From: Manduca sexta
Taxonomy: Eukaryota > Arthropoda > Insecta > Lepidoptera > Sphingidae
Direction of reading: 5' to 3'
Length of the DNA stretch: 64,000 nucleotides
Assembly (NCBI RefSeq): GCF_014839805.1
Contig: NC_051141.1
Span: 15,384,777-15,448,776, forward strand
Shown: piece after piece, positions 1-11,740 of the stretch
How positions within the stretch are numbered: the stretch's first letter is position 1
How the letters are laid out: every line of letters starts with the position of its first letter
Notes under the pieces: model-generated
What the model was told of the DNA's origin: nothing
Database searches by the model: none
Seen by the model: only the letters and a program-made list of their open reading frames with translations
Translations under genes and position numbers: made by a program

Positions 1-2120
1 AGTTCATTGACCATCGCTGCAATGATCATTGATAATTTATTTGGAGCAGGTCCTATTTTTATACAAATATAAAGCAGGCCAGCATAATATTAGGTACGTT
101 TACTACATACGTTTACGAACTACGCTGTAAGGTCTAGAATCGTTTCCCGTGCAAGGATTAAAGGCTTAGTCCGACCCTGGCTAGAAGTAGGTGTGTCTAC
201 CAAACAAATCATTTACTATTGCGAAGTCACGAGATTGTTTTGACGACATGCCCTACTTTGCCATTAGGGTTGCAAGAGTAAAATGATGAATATAGATACT
301 TACTTACAATTTTTATTGTAGCTATTTCCAGTTGGTGTACTTCTGTACCTGAATAAAAAATATACCATAATAAGTATCACTATAACATTTTAAGTACAGA
401 ATGCATAGTCAAATGTTATTGTGTCGAAATGAACGCACACATAAATAAATCCTCGACGCTTCTCAGTTTTACGCATACTAATATGATTCTATAAACGTGC
501 GCATGATCTCTAAATCTTATACATTTGACAGAGGGAAGGATCATACGTGTCCTTTATAAAAATATTGTCACAGACTATCCTATTTGGTATGTACTACCTA
601 CCTATTCGGCCACTTCTAAATAATTAATGCAGTTGACATTTTGCGAGAGACAAATATGACATCATTAATTTGTGAATCTTATTAGGGTATTGCAAAAATA
701 TACAGCCATTGTCTATTGGCCTCCAAACGCTGAATGATTTTTAAAATAAACCTCTTGTATTTATTGGGTATTTTTATTTTGTTTTGATGATAGTAAACAT
801 TAAAATTACTACAAAAGTTACTACACTTGCCTGAGTGTAGCAACTTATGTTCCATGTTTATATGGAAATAAATTTGCTAATTTGGTAAAGCATTTGATGG
901 CAATTGAGTGCGACTCTATTGTACTCCCATTAGATTTTAAAAAATCTGAACTATAGACGTGGCCATTTAGATAGAAATACTTTTCAACAATAAACTAACA
1001 CGTATACGTGAATTTTTGTTTTGTTCATAAATAATGTAACACATATATGAATATCTATAAGCTAGTTCCTATTGGATTATATATATAACAGTTAAAGGAG
1101 ATACCGTATTATCATACACAAGTGTTATATACTAAAATAATTATTCAAGATGTCTCACAGCCCTAAGTATTGACGACTTGATGTTAATATAGTAATAGGG
1201 CAGTCATCCATTAACGTCGTGGGTGTGCCTCCGAGAGGCGTTTGTTGAAACAACTAAATGCCTAGTCCCAACTGCGTCGCAGGTCGTATTTCATAACATA
1301 TGACTTCTAAGAACATATCCGGTCAACAGATTCGATAGAATACCAAGAACTGCAAAGTTACTAAAAATTAATTAAATGATCAAAGAAACTGGATATTTGA
1401 TGCACTTTGCATACCTATCATAGTACGTTAAGGACAATTACTATAATTTTTGAAATTTCGTTAATCTTTCTTTTGGAACTGCGTTGGTATCGTGCAGTTC
1501 ACAGAGATGATGATGATGATACAAAAGCTCCAATAAAAAATGTTCTTTAGGAATTACTTTATTAGAGGTTAAACGTCTTAACTATTTAAATTAATATGAA
1601 ATATATATTTTAACTGTTTAAACAAGGTATTGACGATCTAATGTTACAATACAACGCAGTAAGTCGTGAAAAGTATGTAATTATGCGCTATTCATTCGTA
1701 ATTATAGCGATAGCAGTGATGTTTAGAGTAAAGCAGTTTTCATTAATTGCTCATTAAATCTACTTAGTTGTTTTATTATTGTTACGTATCATCGCCAGCA
1801 AACATTGTGGACGCGACGGAACGCCACATTATGTTGTGTCTTATTATAATGTAGCTGTTGCTCACAGCTCTACGTAAAAACTCTTTCCTGCTACAAATGT
1901 CTAAATTATTGTAGTGATTCATAGCCACACTGAAAGACGCCAGTGTCATCTAATTAAGAAATTAAATTTAAATTTCCATTATTATGAGACTAAATTACCG
2001 GAATCAAAAGTAATCTATGTGGTAGTCTATACGTGTGCCAAATTTCGTGCCAATCGGTTCACTTGTCTCTATAAAAGAATATCCAAACATTTTCACATGC
2101 ATTTATATTATGAGCAAGAA
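1..2120. other. AT-rich intergenic DNA, no gene recognised
   Basis: No coding stretch, RNA gene or known repeat stands out. A short GAT microsatellite lies near 1507-1521. The only ORF of note (1914-2159) has low-complexity AT-driven composition and runs into the Helitron that begins at 2121. Confidence 0.5.
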
Positions 2121-2557
2121 TCTATACTATTATATAAAGCTGAAGAGTTTGTTTATTAGTTTGTTTGTTTGAACACGCTAGTCTCAAGAATTACTGCTAC
2201 GATTTTTTTTTTATTTATTTCCCTTACAAATATTACAAGTATATATTTTAAATACAAGTATATTAAATTTAAATCACTTGTGCGCTGGATTTATGGTTAA
2301 AGTTACGTAACAATCATGTACAATGGAATTATTCCTCTTAATAGTTCTAAAAATGTATTATAAAACAAAGTCCCCCGCAACATCTGTTTGCCTGTCTAAA
2401 CACGATAAACTCAAAACTACCCAAAAGATTTAGATGAAATTTCGTATGGAAATAGTTTCAGACTCTGGGAAGAACATAGTCTACTTTCTGTCCCGAGAAA
2501 ATAAAGCGGGACTTTTATCCCAAATTACACGTGGGCGAAGACACAAGCAAAAGCTAG
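2121..2557 (+). mobile_element. Short non-autonomous Helitron
   Basis: The element begins TCTATACTATTATATAAAG after a host A and ends CAAAAGCTAG before a host T. That is the A/T insertion pattern and TC...CTAG ends of Helitrons. A GTTTGTTTGTTTG run and the phrase around 2175-2205 (a 'no transport, fresh site' head common in Lepidoptera) support the 5' end. The 3' part near 2520-2557 has the GTGGGCGAAG...AAAGCTAG tail. There is no coding capacity. The middle is AT-rich and degraded, so the two ends could belong to two elements. Confidence 0.6.
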
Positions 2558-2897
2558 TAGTAAGATGTTCGTATGCAATGTGAAGTGGTCTGTTCTCATT
2601 AGTATCCAAGGCTATGACATACTTTGAGCAGTGCTTGTTAATTAACATTTGTGTAGTTCAGCTTTCCTTCGCTAATGAGGGAAAGTTAATGAGATAATCT
2701 TTGTGTTAAAATCCTTTATGAGTATTATAGTCCATGTTTCTTTATTATTTCATATTAAATATAAGTAGAAAATGATAATTTCAAAATGATTGCTAGACCA
2801 CGATTTTGTTCAGTGAGAGTGGCTAAATATTCTATCGATGTAAGGCACAATCAAAACCGGTGCAAACTATGACCACAACGTAGTCAGTTATTATCAT

Positions 2898-3008
2898 TAT
2901 CTGCAGGATGTTCACTGCTGAACATGGGCCTCCCCTAAACATTTCCAAATCGACCTATTGGAAGCGGCCCGCCTTCACCGACTTCCTGCGACTTTTATAA
3001 GGTCATGA
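2898..3008 (-). mobile_element. 3' end of an RTE-like LINE (fragment)
   Basis: Read on the minus strand this is the last stretch of a reverse-transcriptase ORF plus 3' tail. The same segment recurs at 14456-14590 and, in the other orientation, at 17530-17748. The phrase GTTCACTGCTGAACATGGGC is shared with the 14.5-kb copy apart from single-base changes. It is 5'-truncated, as expected of LINE insertions, and cannot be functional. Confidence 0.6.
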
Positions 3009-4632
3009 TTATTTTATAATCACTACTTACTCTTAAATAGAGCGGCGTTTATGATTTATAGTAATAATGCAAGGTGACGCGTGATCAGGCGGGGTGGGTT
3101 GGTGTGAACGTGTTGCGATGATGCGTACCGACGTGCACGTGTCATGCCTCGCTTCAGATAAAACAAGGTGACACGCCTTCTATAAGTTAAATTAATATTC
3201 ACAACCTCCTGGATCGTTCACGGGTCGATTGTTTCGCATATATTACTTGGATAATATAGCCATTTTGTCTCCGAGAGGTTGGTAGACACGTGCCTATGGC
3301 TCCTATATTTTATCGAATGTATCTAATTATGTCTGTTTATTAATGGCGAAAGGTTCTATAACCCGATTGCTGCCGGCTTCCCATTATGTAGAATATATTT
3401 AATTAATTATCATAAGAACGATTTACAGATCGCATTTATGCATATTAATACTTATATGTCGGGTTCCCTTATAGAAAACTTCACCTTTCGTCACTGCTGT
3501 TTATACATAGGCGCCAATTCCAATCCTCCGAACTAAACCTATGCTTTTTTGCGAATCGATAACTACAGCTTTTAGTCCCAGGCTACAGCTATTACAGCTT
3601 TAAGCTCCCAATGAGTATTCACAAAACTCAACGGTTTACAGCGTAATTACTCTGCGTTAGAGCCTATATAAATACGATCAATACTGGGTTAAACACGCTC
3701 TTTATCGCAAAAGGTTATTGCGATTTTATAGTAAGGTTAATTTTAAAACATCGCCCTCTCACTAACCTGCCCTGCTATCCAGTTATTAAAGTTGTTTTTT
3801 AGTTTATATACATGAAAGAATATCCTATAACTTAGGAGCGGTAAAAGGTTGCTTCCACTTTATGATGAAAACCACGTCAAACGTGACAATAACGTTGCCT
3901 TTATAGGATTATGGCAATAAAATATTAAGGGCTTTTAATAGGGATTAATTATAACGTATCCCCAATTACTTATCAATTGTCAAGACTGTTAAACATTATG
4001 ATTATGGGAGCAGATTCTTTTTTATTACATGAGCCGGCAAACGAGTAAGTTGGTTTGTCTGATGTAAGGTGATGAACGCCCGCAATCACTTGCAATATCA
4101 AAAGAATCATCAATAGCTAGCCTTAGAGAAGAGAGATAAAATCAGGGATATTTAGGTTTCTTACTGCGCTGCCTACGTCATAATATTTTGCATAAGGGGC
4201 ATGTGTATCGTTGATAATATCAAGATTGCTTGGACAAATATTTATAAATGTGTTCTTACAACCTACGGTCGTTGTCTGCGTCTATTTGAGTAGTATTACT
4301 ATAAACGTGATAATATTACACAATAACCATGTGCCGTATAACTTCGCTAATCTCTTACACATACATACCTATTTAGTTTATGACCATTAATCTTCAAATC
4401 ATAATACATCTTCCACCAGGCGCTATACCATTACAATGTGAAGCAACGTTTTTCAAATTTATTACTGTTAGGGCATTAATTGGTTTTTACGGCTTCCTGC
4501 CATCACCTCTCAGGAGGACCCAGTCTCTTGCGAATCGTGCTAACATGTTTCCCAGCCTAAGTTTCAATCCCAGGATTCCGATTACAGACCATAAATGCGA
4601 CCATTAGTGACTTTAATCTTTAAAAATAATAA
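3009..4632. other. Intergenic DNA, nothing recognised
   Basis: No gene or RNA could be supported. The 75-residue ORF at 4380-4607 shows no recognisable motif. Confidence 0.4.
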
Positions 4633-4942
4633 TATCAGCCCTGTATTATATACTTGCCCACTGCTGAGCATGGGCCTCCTCTACTACTGAGAGGGATTAG
4701 GCCTTTGTCCACCACACTGACCTAGTGCGGATTGGTAGACACACACCTGCGAAATTCCTATAGAGAACTTCTTAGATGTGCAGGTTTCTTCACGATGTTT
4801 TCCTGCACCGTTACAGCGAACGATAAATTCACAAAGAATACACACATGATTTTAGAAAAGTCAGAGGTGTGTGCCCTTGGGATTTGAACCTGCGGACATT
4901 CGTCTTAGCAGTCGGTTTCACACCCAACTAGGCTATCGCCGC
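4633..4942 (-). mobile_element. tRNA-derived SINE, minus copy
   Basis: The reverse complement starts GCGGCGATAGCCTAGTTGGG (A-box-like) and contains GGTTCAAATCC (B-box), so the head derives from a tRNA gene. A tRNA-unrelated body of about 230 bp follows. It is the same family as 6116-6437, in the opposite orientation. RNA polymerase III promoter boxes are visible, but there is no sign of an intact tRNA fold. A decayed relative lies at 43352-43640. Confidence 0.8.
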
Positions 4943-6115
4943 TTTTTTTACATGCTATCAAACTCACGCAAGACAATTTTGAAACAGCGTTTCATGCCTT
5001 GAAACAAACATTTCATTTTGTTTGATATGATGAAATGAAACGTCATCAATGAGGACTTTTACAATTGTGTCGAAGCCGTCTTATCATGTCCCTGTTAAAG
5101 TAGAATTGTGTCATACAAAAGTATTTCTAATAAATGATCACGTTTTGCTAGAATTATAAATGTGGAACAAATTATTATCCTCTTCCAGAAGAACAACACT
5201 AAAGTCCTTCACAATGAAACATATTGTGTTAAAATGATGAAATGAAGAGAACTGGAATGGTTTTTAACCTAAGAATGTGCACGATCAGAAACTATGCGTT
5301 TAATGAAATCCACAGTAAAATACCTATATTACTGACAGTCATCGTGACGTTATCATTACGTAGGGCAATGGCAGAGCACCAAATGGCAAGGTTCGATCAA
5401 GTTCATTCAACACAATTCTCAAAAGGCATGGTAACAGTGGATTCTATTCTCACTTGTGTCAACAAAAGTACGTTAAATAGCATACATTTGTTTTCATTTT
5501 TAATACAAAGTATTTGACTGAAGAAACTCGGTGATGTTGGGTCATTATTATTGGTTTATTATTCTCGTGCTGTTTTATCTTTTATGTTTTCATCTTGGCT
5601 TTCATATGTTCGGCCAATATTGGCACCAATATTTGTATGAGTGTGGTTGTTTATGGTAATAGTATCTACTAGTTGATCAAATATAATACAGTCAAAACTG
5701 TGTCTAGACAATTACTTAGCGCTATATAATAAGATGTATATTGTGTTGGGTTAGATTGCCTAGAGATTAAATATCAACTATCACAAACAATAGCCAGTTT
5801 GGTATCACACTTATCCGAAATTATAAAATACACAATAGTAACTAGCTATTTCATATCATTGGGTTTCTACAGAAGTCACGAGAATACGAAGTCGTTAAGA
5901 ACTCTTATCACTTTAGCAGTCCATTGTCAGTTTTAAAGTTTAAGGACACACTGATAATGTGTATCAATTGTTTTTATTACATAATTTACATTTTGAATGT
6001 GAATTTGGACTCGTTACGGTAACTAATGGTCGTCCAAGGTTGAAATCGACCATCGAATTTATATGAGCCACGTAGCCTTTTATTTAGGTTGTACTAATTT
6101 AGAAATATATATATA
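4943..6115. other. Spacer between two inverted SINEs
   Basis: 1.17 kb with no recognised gene. The 91-residue ORF at 5242-5517 lacks motifs and is probably chance. A small palindromic cluster (GAAAC.GTTTC type) occurs near 4980-5045. Confidence 0.4.
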
Positions 6116-6437
6116 GCGGCGATAGCCTAGTTGGGTGTGGAACGGTCTGCCAAGACGAATGTCTGCAGGTTCAAATCCCAAGGGCACACACCTCTGACTT
6201 TTCTAAAAAATCATGTGTGTATTCTTTGTGAATTTATCGTTCGCTTTAACGGTGAAGGAAAACATCGTGAGGAAACCTGCACATCCGAGAAGTTTTCTAT
6301 AGGAATTTCGAAGGTGTGTGAAGTCTACCAATCCGCACTAGGCCAGCGTGGTGGACTAAGGCCTAATCCCACTCAGTAGTAGAGGAGGCCCGTGCTCAGC
6401 AGTGGGCAAGTATATAATACAGGGCTGATATTGTTAT
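6116..6437 (+). mobile_element. tRNA-derived SINE, plus copy
   Basis: Starts GCGGCGATAGCCTAGTTGGG with the B-box GGTTCAAATCC near 6169-6179, then the same body as the minus copy at 4633-4942, ending in ATACAGGGCTGATATTGTTAT. The 82-residue ORF across it is SINE sequence, not a gene. Confidence 0.8.
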
Positions 6438-6478
6438 ATTTATTATAATTTAGAAAAGAATTCTTTTCTTTTTCTTTG

Positions 6479-6762
6479 AATGATGAGACGAGCTTGCCGT
6501 TCGCTTGATGGGAAGCGATACGACCGCCCATAAACAGGAGAAACACCAAATACCTTGAATTACGAAGTATTGTTTAGTATTTCACTACGATCGCCACCCT
6601 AAAACATGAGATGTTAAGTCTTATTATGTCCAGAAGTTACACTGGCTACAATGTCCTTCTAACCGGAACACAACAGTACACACCGCTGCTTGACGGCAGA
6701 AATAGACATTGCGGTGGTACCTACCCAGGCGGACTCAGATATGAGAGACCTACCACCAGTAA
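6479..6762 (+). repeat. Interspersed repeat, probably a LINE 3' end
   Basis: The segment opens TGATGAGACGAGCTTGCCG and includes stretches about GCGGTGGTACCTACCCAGGC. I recognise this as a widely dispersed lepidopteran repeat, likely the 3' untranslated part of a non-LTR retrotransposon. It abuts the SINE on its left. A short relative (CTGCTCGCCTGATGGTAATT) occurs near 50845. The family assignment is from memory and not verified. Confidence 0.5.
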
Positions 6763-7294
6763 CTGAATCGTCAATGTAATTAATTAGTCAATGTTCAAGT
6801 ACTATATTATATATAAGCATAAATCATGTGCATAAATACATATATTATTGTAACAGCTGGCGATAAACAAGGGATATAACAGATGTAAACAAATTTCTAT
6901 TTAACAAAATATTCCACAGTAAACAGACGCTTTATTAAATGAGAAAACTGTTACATATACCCGTTTGATTTGTGAATATTAATAATATTAATTTTAGCTT
7001 CCTGATAATTAAATATGATGCGATAGAACAGCATAATGCTGCTATCATGTCCATTCCTAATATAATCCCTTTAGTTCAGCCTTATTGGGATAGGATTGTC
7101 CATGTGGGAAAAGTTTGTAGCCTTTGGTGTCAAGTATTCGTTTGTCAGCGCTTTGTTTATAACGTTTTTAGATATAACCAATAACAATAAAAAAAATACT
7201 ATTCTTCAACGATCATTTTAAAATATGTTTAGGAAATACGTTCAAACTTTGTTATATGAGTTGTCGAACAGTGTACAGTATTTATCTTCTATCT
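6763..7294. other. Intergenic DNA, nothing recognised
   Basis: AT-rich. The 70-residue ORF at 6972-7184 has no recognisable motif. Confidence 0.4.
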
Positions 7295-7980
7295 TCTATA
7301 CTTATAATAAATCTGTAGAGAGGTCAATTCTGTACCTGAAATATATTTCCAAAATAACTATCAGGGGGTGATTAGGGATCGATATTGATGCCAAAAATGC
7401 AATTAGTAAAATTTTTGTCTGTCTGTCTGTCTGTCTGTATAACCGTTATAGAAACAAAAACTACTCGACGGATTTTAACGAAACTTGGTACAATTATTTG
7501 TCATACTCCTGTGCTGGTTATAGTATACTTTTCATCACGCTACAATTAATAGGAGCAGAGCAGTGAAGGGAAATGTTGGGAAAACGGGAGAAGTTACTCC
7601 ATTTTTTAAGCTTCCGTCGCGGGTGCAACCTTAATGGTTAAAGCTACACAGAAATCATGTATGACGGAAATGTTCTCCTTAAAATTATGTAAAAAATATC
7701 CCACGACAGCATGTGTCTATCTTTTATGGTTGACTCACAATAACACGTGTAACTCCCGATAGCTTAGCAATTCGAAGCTTTCTCATTATATTTGTCTACT
7801 CTTACGTTTATAACACTCTCAGTCATCCATAATTAAAAAAGTTAACATTATTAAATATTCCATAAAAAAGAATCATAGAAATCGGTATAGAAACACCAAA
7901 GTTATACATGAAATACGCTAATAATAAGCCATCACGCGTGAATACTGAATCATGCTACAAGGATTATTTTTGTATATATA

Positions 7981-9287
7981 CTTAGTCTGGCCATAAATAC
8001 TGTTACACTTAATTATAAAAAAATATTACATTTGAATTTCGAATCTGTCATTTTTATACGATTGTTCATTGTGTTTTCTCATTTTGGCGCCAATACATTG
8101 TAAAATATTTTGCGATATTAAAATGGTGTGGGGTGATAAAGAGAACCGAATCGCTGTGATAGCATTACACAAAGTAGGTATGGAGCCAAATGCAATTTTT
8201 AAAACTCTCCATACACTTGGTATTAGTAAAATGTTTGTGTACCGGGCTATTAATAGGTACAATGAGACCTCCTCTGTTTGTGACAGAAAAAGATCTGGCC
8301 GTCCACGTAGTGTTCGTACGAAAAAGGTGGTCAAAGCAGTAAGGGAAAGAATTCGAAGAAATCCTGTCCGAAAGCAAAAGATTTTATCTCGGGAAATGAA
8401 GATAGCACCTAGAACCATGTCGCGTATTTTAAAAGATGACTTAGGACTTGCAGCCTATAAGAGACGCACTGGCCATTTCTTAACTGATAATTTAAAGAAG
8501 AATAGGGTGGTAAAATCGAAACAACTACTGAAGCGGTACGCAAAGGGAGGTCACAGAAAAATTTTGTTTACGGATGAGAAAATTTTTACAATTGAGCAAC
8601 ATTTTAACAAACAAAATGACCGTATTTATGCTCAAAGCTCTAAGGAAGCTTCCCAATTAGTCGACAGAGTGCAACGTGGACATTATCCGACTTCAGTGAT
8701 GGTTTGGTGGGGTGTTAGCTATGAAGGAGTGACTGAGCCATATTTTTGTGAAAAAGGTATCAAAACATCGGCACAAGTGTATCAAGATACCATTCTTGAG
8801 AAGGTAGTTAAGCCCCTTAACATCACCATGTTCAATAACCAAGTATGGTCCTTCCAGCAAGACTCGGCGCCGGGTCATAAAGCTCGGTCCACGCAGTCTT
8901 GGTTGGAATCGAACGTTTCGGACTTCATCAGAGCTGAAGACTGGCCGTCGTCTAGTCCCGATCTTAATCCGCTGGATTATGATTTGTGGTCAGTTTTAGA
9001 GAGTACAGCTTGCTCTAAACGCCATGATAATTTGGAGTCCCTAAAACAATCTATACGATTGGCAGTGAAGAATTTTCCCATGGAAAGAGTGCGTGCTTCT
9101 ATTGATAACTGGCCTCATCGTTTAAAGGACTGTATTGCAGCCAATGGAGACCACTTCGAATAAGCTTTTTATATTTTTAATTGTTTTATATTTATGTATT
9201 AAACTGACACACTGTAAAAGTAATAAATGTTATTTGCAGTTAACAATTTTCTTTTTTCTTTATTACAATATTTATGGCAAGACTAGG
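7981..9287 (+). mobile_element. Complete mariner-like element
   Basis: 1307 bp flanked by TA on both sides (7979-7980 and 9288-9289), the target duplication of the Tc1/mariner superfamily. The terminal inverted repeats are about 26 bp: the left starts CTTAGTCTGGCCATAAATAC and the inverted right end starts CCTAGTCTTGCCATAAATAT, 21 of 26 positions alike by my count. A single uninterrupted transposase ORF lies between them. It sits inside Helitron family A, so it arrived later. Confidence 0.9.
8123..9163 (+). CDS. Mariner-family transposase, intact ORF
   Basis: The product is a 346-residue DNA transposase that would bind the element's inverted repeats in the nucleus and catalyse cut-and-paste transposition into TA sites. 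The first ATG of the frame (8123) lies downstream of the left repeat and gives a typical mariner length. An upstream in-frame non-ATG extension to 8069 is possible but unneeded. Residues 1-110 form the paired-type helix-turn-helix DNA-binding region, with a basic GRPR motif near 59-62. Catalytic acidic residues are D151 (FTDEKIF), D247 (QQDSAPGH) and D280 (SSSPDLNPLDY). The D247-D280 gap holds 32 residues, shorter than the 34 of classical mariner. The WVPHEL linker motif of classical mariners is not seen. There are no stops or frameshifts, so it could still be active or recently active. Confidence 0.9.
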   Translation: MVWGDKENRIAVIALHKVGMEPNAIFKTLHTLGISKMFVYRAINRYNETSSVCDRKRSGRPRSVRTKKVVKAVRERIRRNPVRKQKILSREMKIAPRTMSRILKDDLGLAAYKRRTGHFLTDNLKKNRVVKSKQLLKRYAKGGHRKILFTDEKIFTIEQHFNKQNDRIYAQSSKEASQLVDRVQRGHYPTSVMVWWGVSYEGVTEPYFCEKGIKTSAQVYQDTILEKVVKPLNITMFNNQVWSFQQDSAPGHKARSTQSWLESNVSDFIRAEDWPSSSPDLNPLDYDLWSVLESTACSKRHDNLESLKQSIRLAVKNFPMERVRASIDNWPHRLKDCIAANGDHFE

Positions 9288-9644
9288 TATATAAGGTCGC
9301 GAACGCACAGGCAGGCGGTTTGCTTGGCACCTAGAGGCTAGCGAATCACCTAGCGAGTAGCTTCGTAAAACGAACATTCTCGAACGTTCGCGTCCGGCTC
9401 CATTTTTGAAGTCCGAAATCCACGCGGGCGAAGCTGCGAGCGGAAGCTAGTAATTAATAATTGTAAAGTCCGAACCTATAATAATGTTGTGAGGGTTACT
9501 AATACTGGCCTGTATTGACCTGTTCACAGTATCTAGACCATAGACATTCATAAATTCTAAATCGTCACAAAATCTATTCATATCATTAAGAAATCGTTAA
9601 CAAAAATTTCTTTCGATATTAATTGCAATTGTATAAGACATTTG

Positions 9645-9750
9645 CGATCCGGTTTGACCCGGCTAGGCGGTTGGCGCGCCGCCTGGTGACGTCACGTATG
9701 GTAACGTCGACCGCTCAGCGACGCGGGTGTCCGTCTTCAGGTCACGAGAT
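9645..9750. promoter_or_regulatory. CpG-rich promoter-like segment with CRE
   Basis: About 100 bp of GC- and CpG-rich sequence stands out in AT-rich surroundings. It includes the full cAMP-response palindrome TGACGTCA at 9687-9694 and GGCGCGCC at 9673-9680. The block ends in CTTCAG followed by GTCACG at 9741, a weak splice-donor-like junction. It could be a first exon and promoter, for instance of a longer SCaMC transcript, but no ORF or transcript evidence ties it to a gene. Confidence 0.3.
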
Positions 9751-11642
9751 ATAGTTAAGTTACTAATAGTAAATCAATAGATATTGTCGACGGGTGGGAC
9801 ATAAAGTAATTTATTGTTTCGCAAATACGCATCAAAAACAATTCCACTGTGAAGTTTCCTCCCACGGGTGGTGTGAGAAAAATTTAAAGGGGCGATTATG
9901 TTTTACTTTTTGATTCTGGATTAAAGGTCCTTCCATCCATCCTTGAACAAATATGCAAAATTCCATTATCACTGGTTTTAGTAGTAATGGCGTAACAAAT
10001 AAAGAAATTCACTTTCTTACATTAATTAAGATACATGGTGAGACTCCTGGCTTCCTATTCCTTGCCTTCCTTAAAGATTTAGGGTGCCGTGGGCATTCTA
10101 ATTTAACGCAACAGGATGGCGTGTCTAAAAATTCTTTGGAGACTCCAGGGGACGGCCCTTGGCTACGGAGTCAAGATGCCTTTCTACTATTCTGGTCTAT
10201 AGTAATCAGCCATAAGTCATACGTGTCAATATTTAAAACACCTGGGTCTTTATGTACTGCTATATGTATTAACTGGGGCACAGTTTGACACTCCGGACAG
10301 TAGTATAGCAACACTCATTCTTAAGTTTTAAATAGGTCGAGAGGAGAAATAGCATCAACGTGGCTAAATTTGTCAGTTTTTGTACAGTATTACTCAATTG
10401 TTTCTGACGACGTGAAAATTATTATAACCATAAATATAATGACGCAAGTTACGAATAGATTTTTTTAAATAGTCTTGAAATTGTTCAATTGCTAATGAAA
10501 TAATTTAAATAAGCCGATAGAAATATACCTGTACATGGAATAATATATTTGTATTCTTATACTTCATTATAAGTAGTTCATATAGTAAGCTTTTCACCCA
10601 ACCGTCCTCGTGTCGAGACCGCTAAAGTATATTCATTTCCCCGGTCTAGAGTTCTGTTCTCCGACGCGAAGATGGTTAGGTCAAAAAATTACTAAGTACG
10701 TTTAATAAAATTAGGGGATAAAAAACACGTTTTATTTTATTACATGAGATATGTTTTTGTCGGAAACTTTAATAATTCGAAAGTTGAAAGACTGATTGAT
10801 AAGCGACATGGTTTTCGAAAAAATTTAAGCAACTTAAATAATCATAGAAAAAAGTTCTGATTTTAAATATGTATGATACTTATTGTTGCAAAAAAAAATG
10901 TAGGTTAAGCCAAATAACCTTTCTACCGTTGAATTATATAATTTTAATTTAATTTTTACTTCGAACTTTTTACTATTTTCGTCACAATGGTCCTCGCATC
11001 AAAATCGGCCAATTCGTTTGGAAGCTACAATGCCACAGATATATCACACCTCAACTTACTACACCCCTCTTTTTCCGTCAGTGGTTAAATTAGATATTTG
11101 TATCGCGGCAGTAAATTACCTTTGACATTACTAGTCCATCAGTTGGCTCAAATTATAAGCAGAAAGCCATTTGCAGACGAATGGGCATAAAATTAAGTTC
11201 AGTATCCATGAAAATTTTACATACTAAGAGGCTATTTTCCTATGTTTGATTTAGTTTATTATTTTTAAAAAAAGTTGTCAACTACCTTACTGTAGACAGC
11301 CCGGACCATTTACAGGCGAGTTATGCTAACAAGTTATTTATTTTTATTTACTGTAAACAAGCGCTACCTAATCTAAACATAATTATTAGACACAAATGGT
11401 CATTATCAACGAAACCCATCAAATTAAATACGTAACAGCTAAGTACATTAGCTAATCAGGTTTCTTTTATAGATAAACTTTTTGTACAATTGTCGTTATC
11501 TTTTATACCAGAGTTTCTTGTCCGTTTTTCTCTTGTGAGAACAGCTTTCCGAACTGGTGGTAGGTAGGGTTAATATTGAAGGAATCTAAATAATTTATAA
11601 CTTTTTACAGGTTCAAGTAAATAATTTCATTTCATATAAAAC

Positions 11643-11740
11643 TAGCTGACCCGACAGAATTTGGCTTGTATAATACCATCGTTTCTACTCAATATAACCA
11701 TTTCACGGACTTAAAAGTTATTTCAAAATTGACATTCATC
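11643..11740 (-). mobile_element. Helitron 3' end fragment (family B type)
   Basis: CTAGCTGACCCGACAGAATT matches the 3' end of the Helitron at 48969-50023 (CTAGCTGACCCGGCAGACTT) in the same minus orientation. I could not find its matching 5' end nearby, so only a terminal fragment is called and its right edge is approximate. Confidence 0.45.

Larger units (their letters stand above)
7295..9450 (+). mobile_element. Helitron (family A) interrupted by a mariner
   Basis: The 5' end TCTATACTTATAATAAATC and the 3' end GCGGAAGCTAG followed by T match a second copy at 54009-54507 on the other strand. The 54-kb copy lacks the mariner. Shared internal landmarks include a GTCT microsatellite (7417-7438), CTACTCGACGGATTTTAACG, and the GC-rich tail CCACGCGGGCGAAGCTGCGAG. 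Without the mariner and its TA duplication the element would be about 850 bp. The base before the 5' end is T, not the usual A, perhaps because a CTTCTAT unit is duplicated there. No Rep/helicase remnant is visible, so it is non-autonomous. Confidence 0.7.

Noticed and set aside
6116..6190. tRNA gene
   Set aside because: A- and B-box-like sequences are present, but the segment is the head of a repeated SINE and does not form a full cloverleaf.
6131..6379. 82-codon ORF
   Set aside because: Lies wholly within a SINE.
7410..7440. GTCT microsatellite as an independent feature
   Set aside because: It is an internal part of Helitron family A, also present as a shorter run in the 54-kb copy.
8026..8418. 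Minus-strand 130-codon ORF
   Set aside because: Antisense shadow of the mariner transposase.
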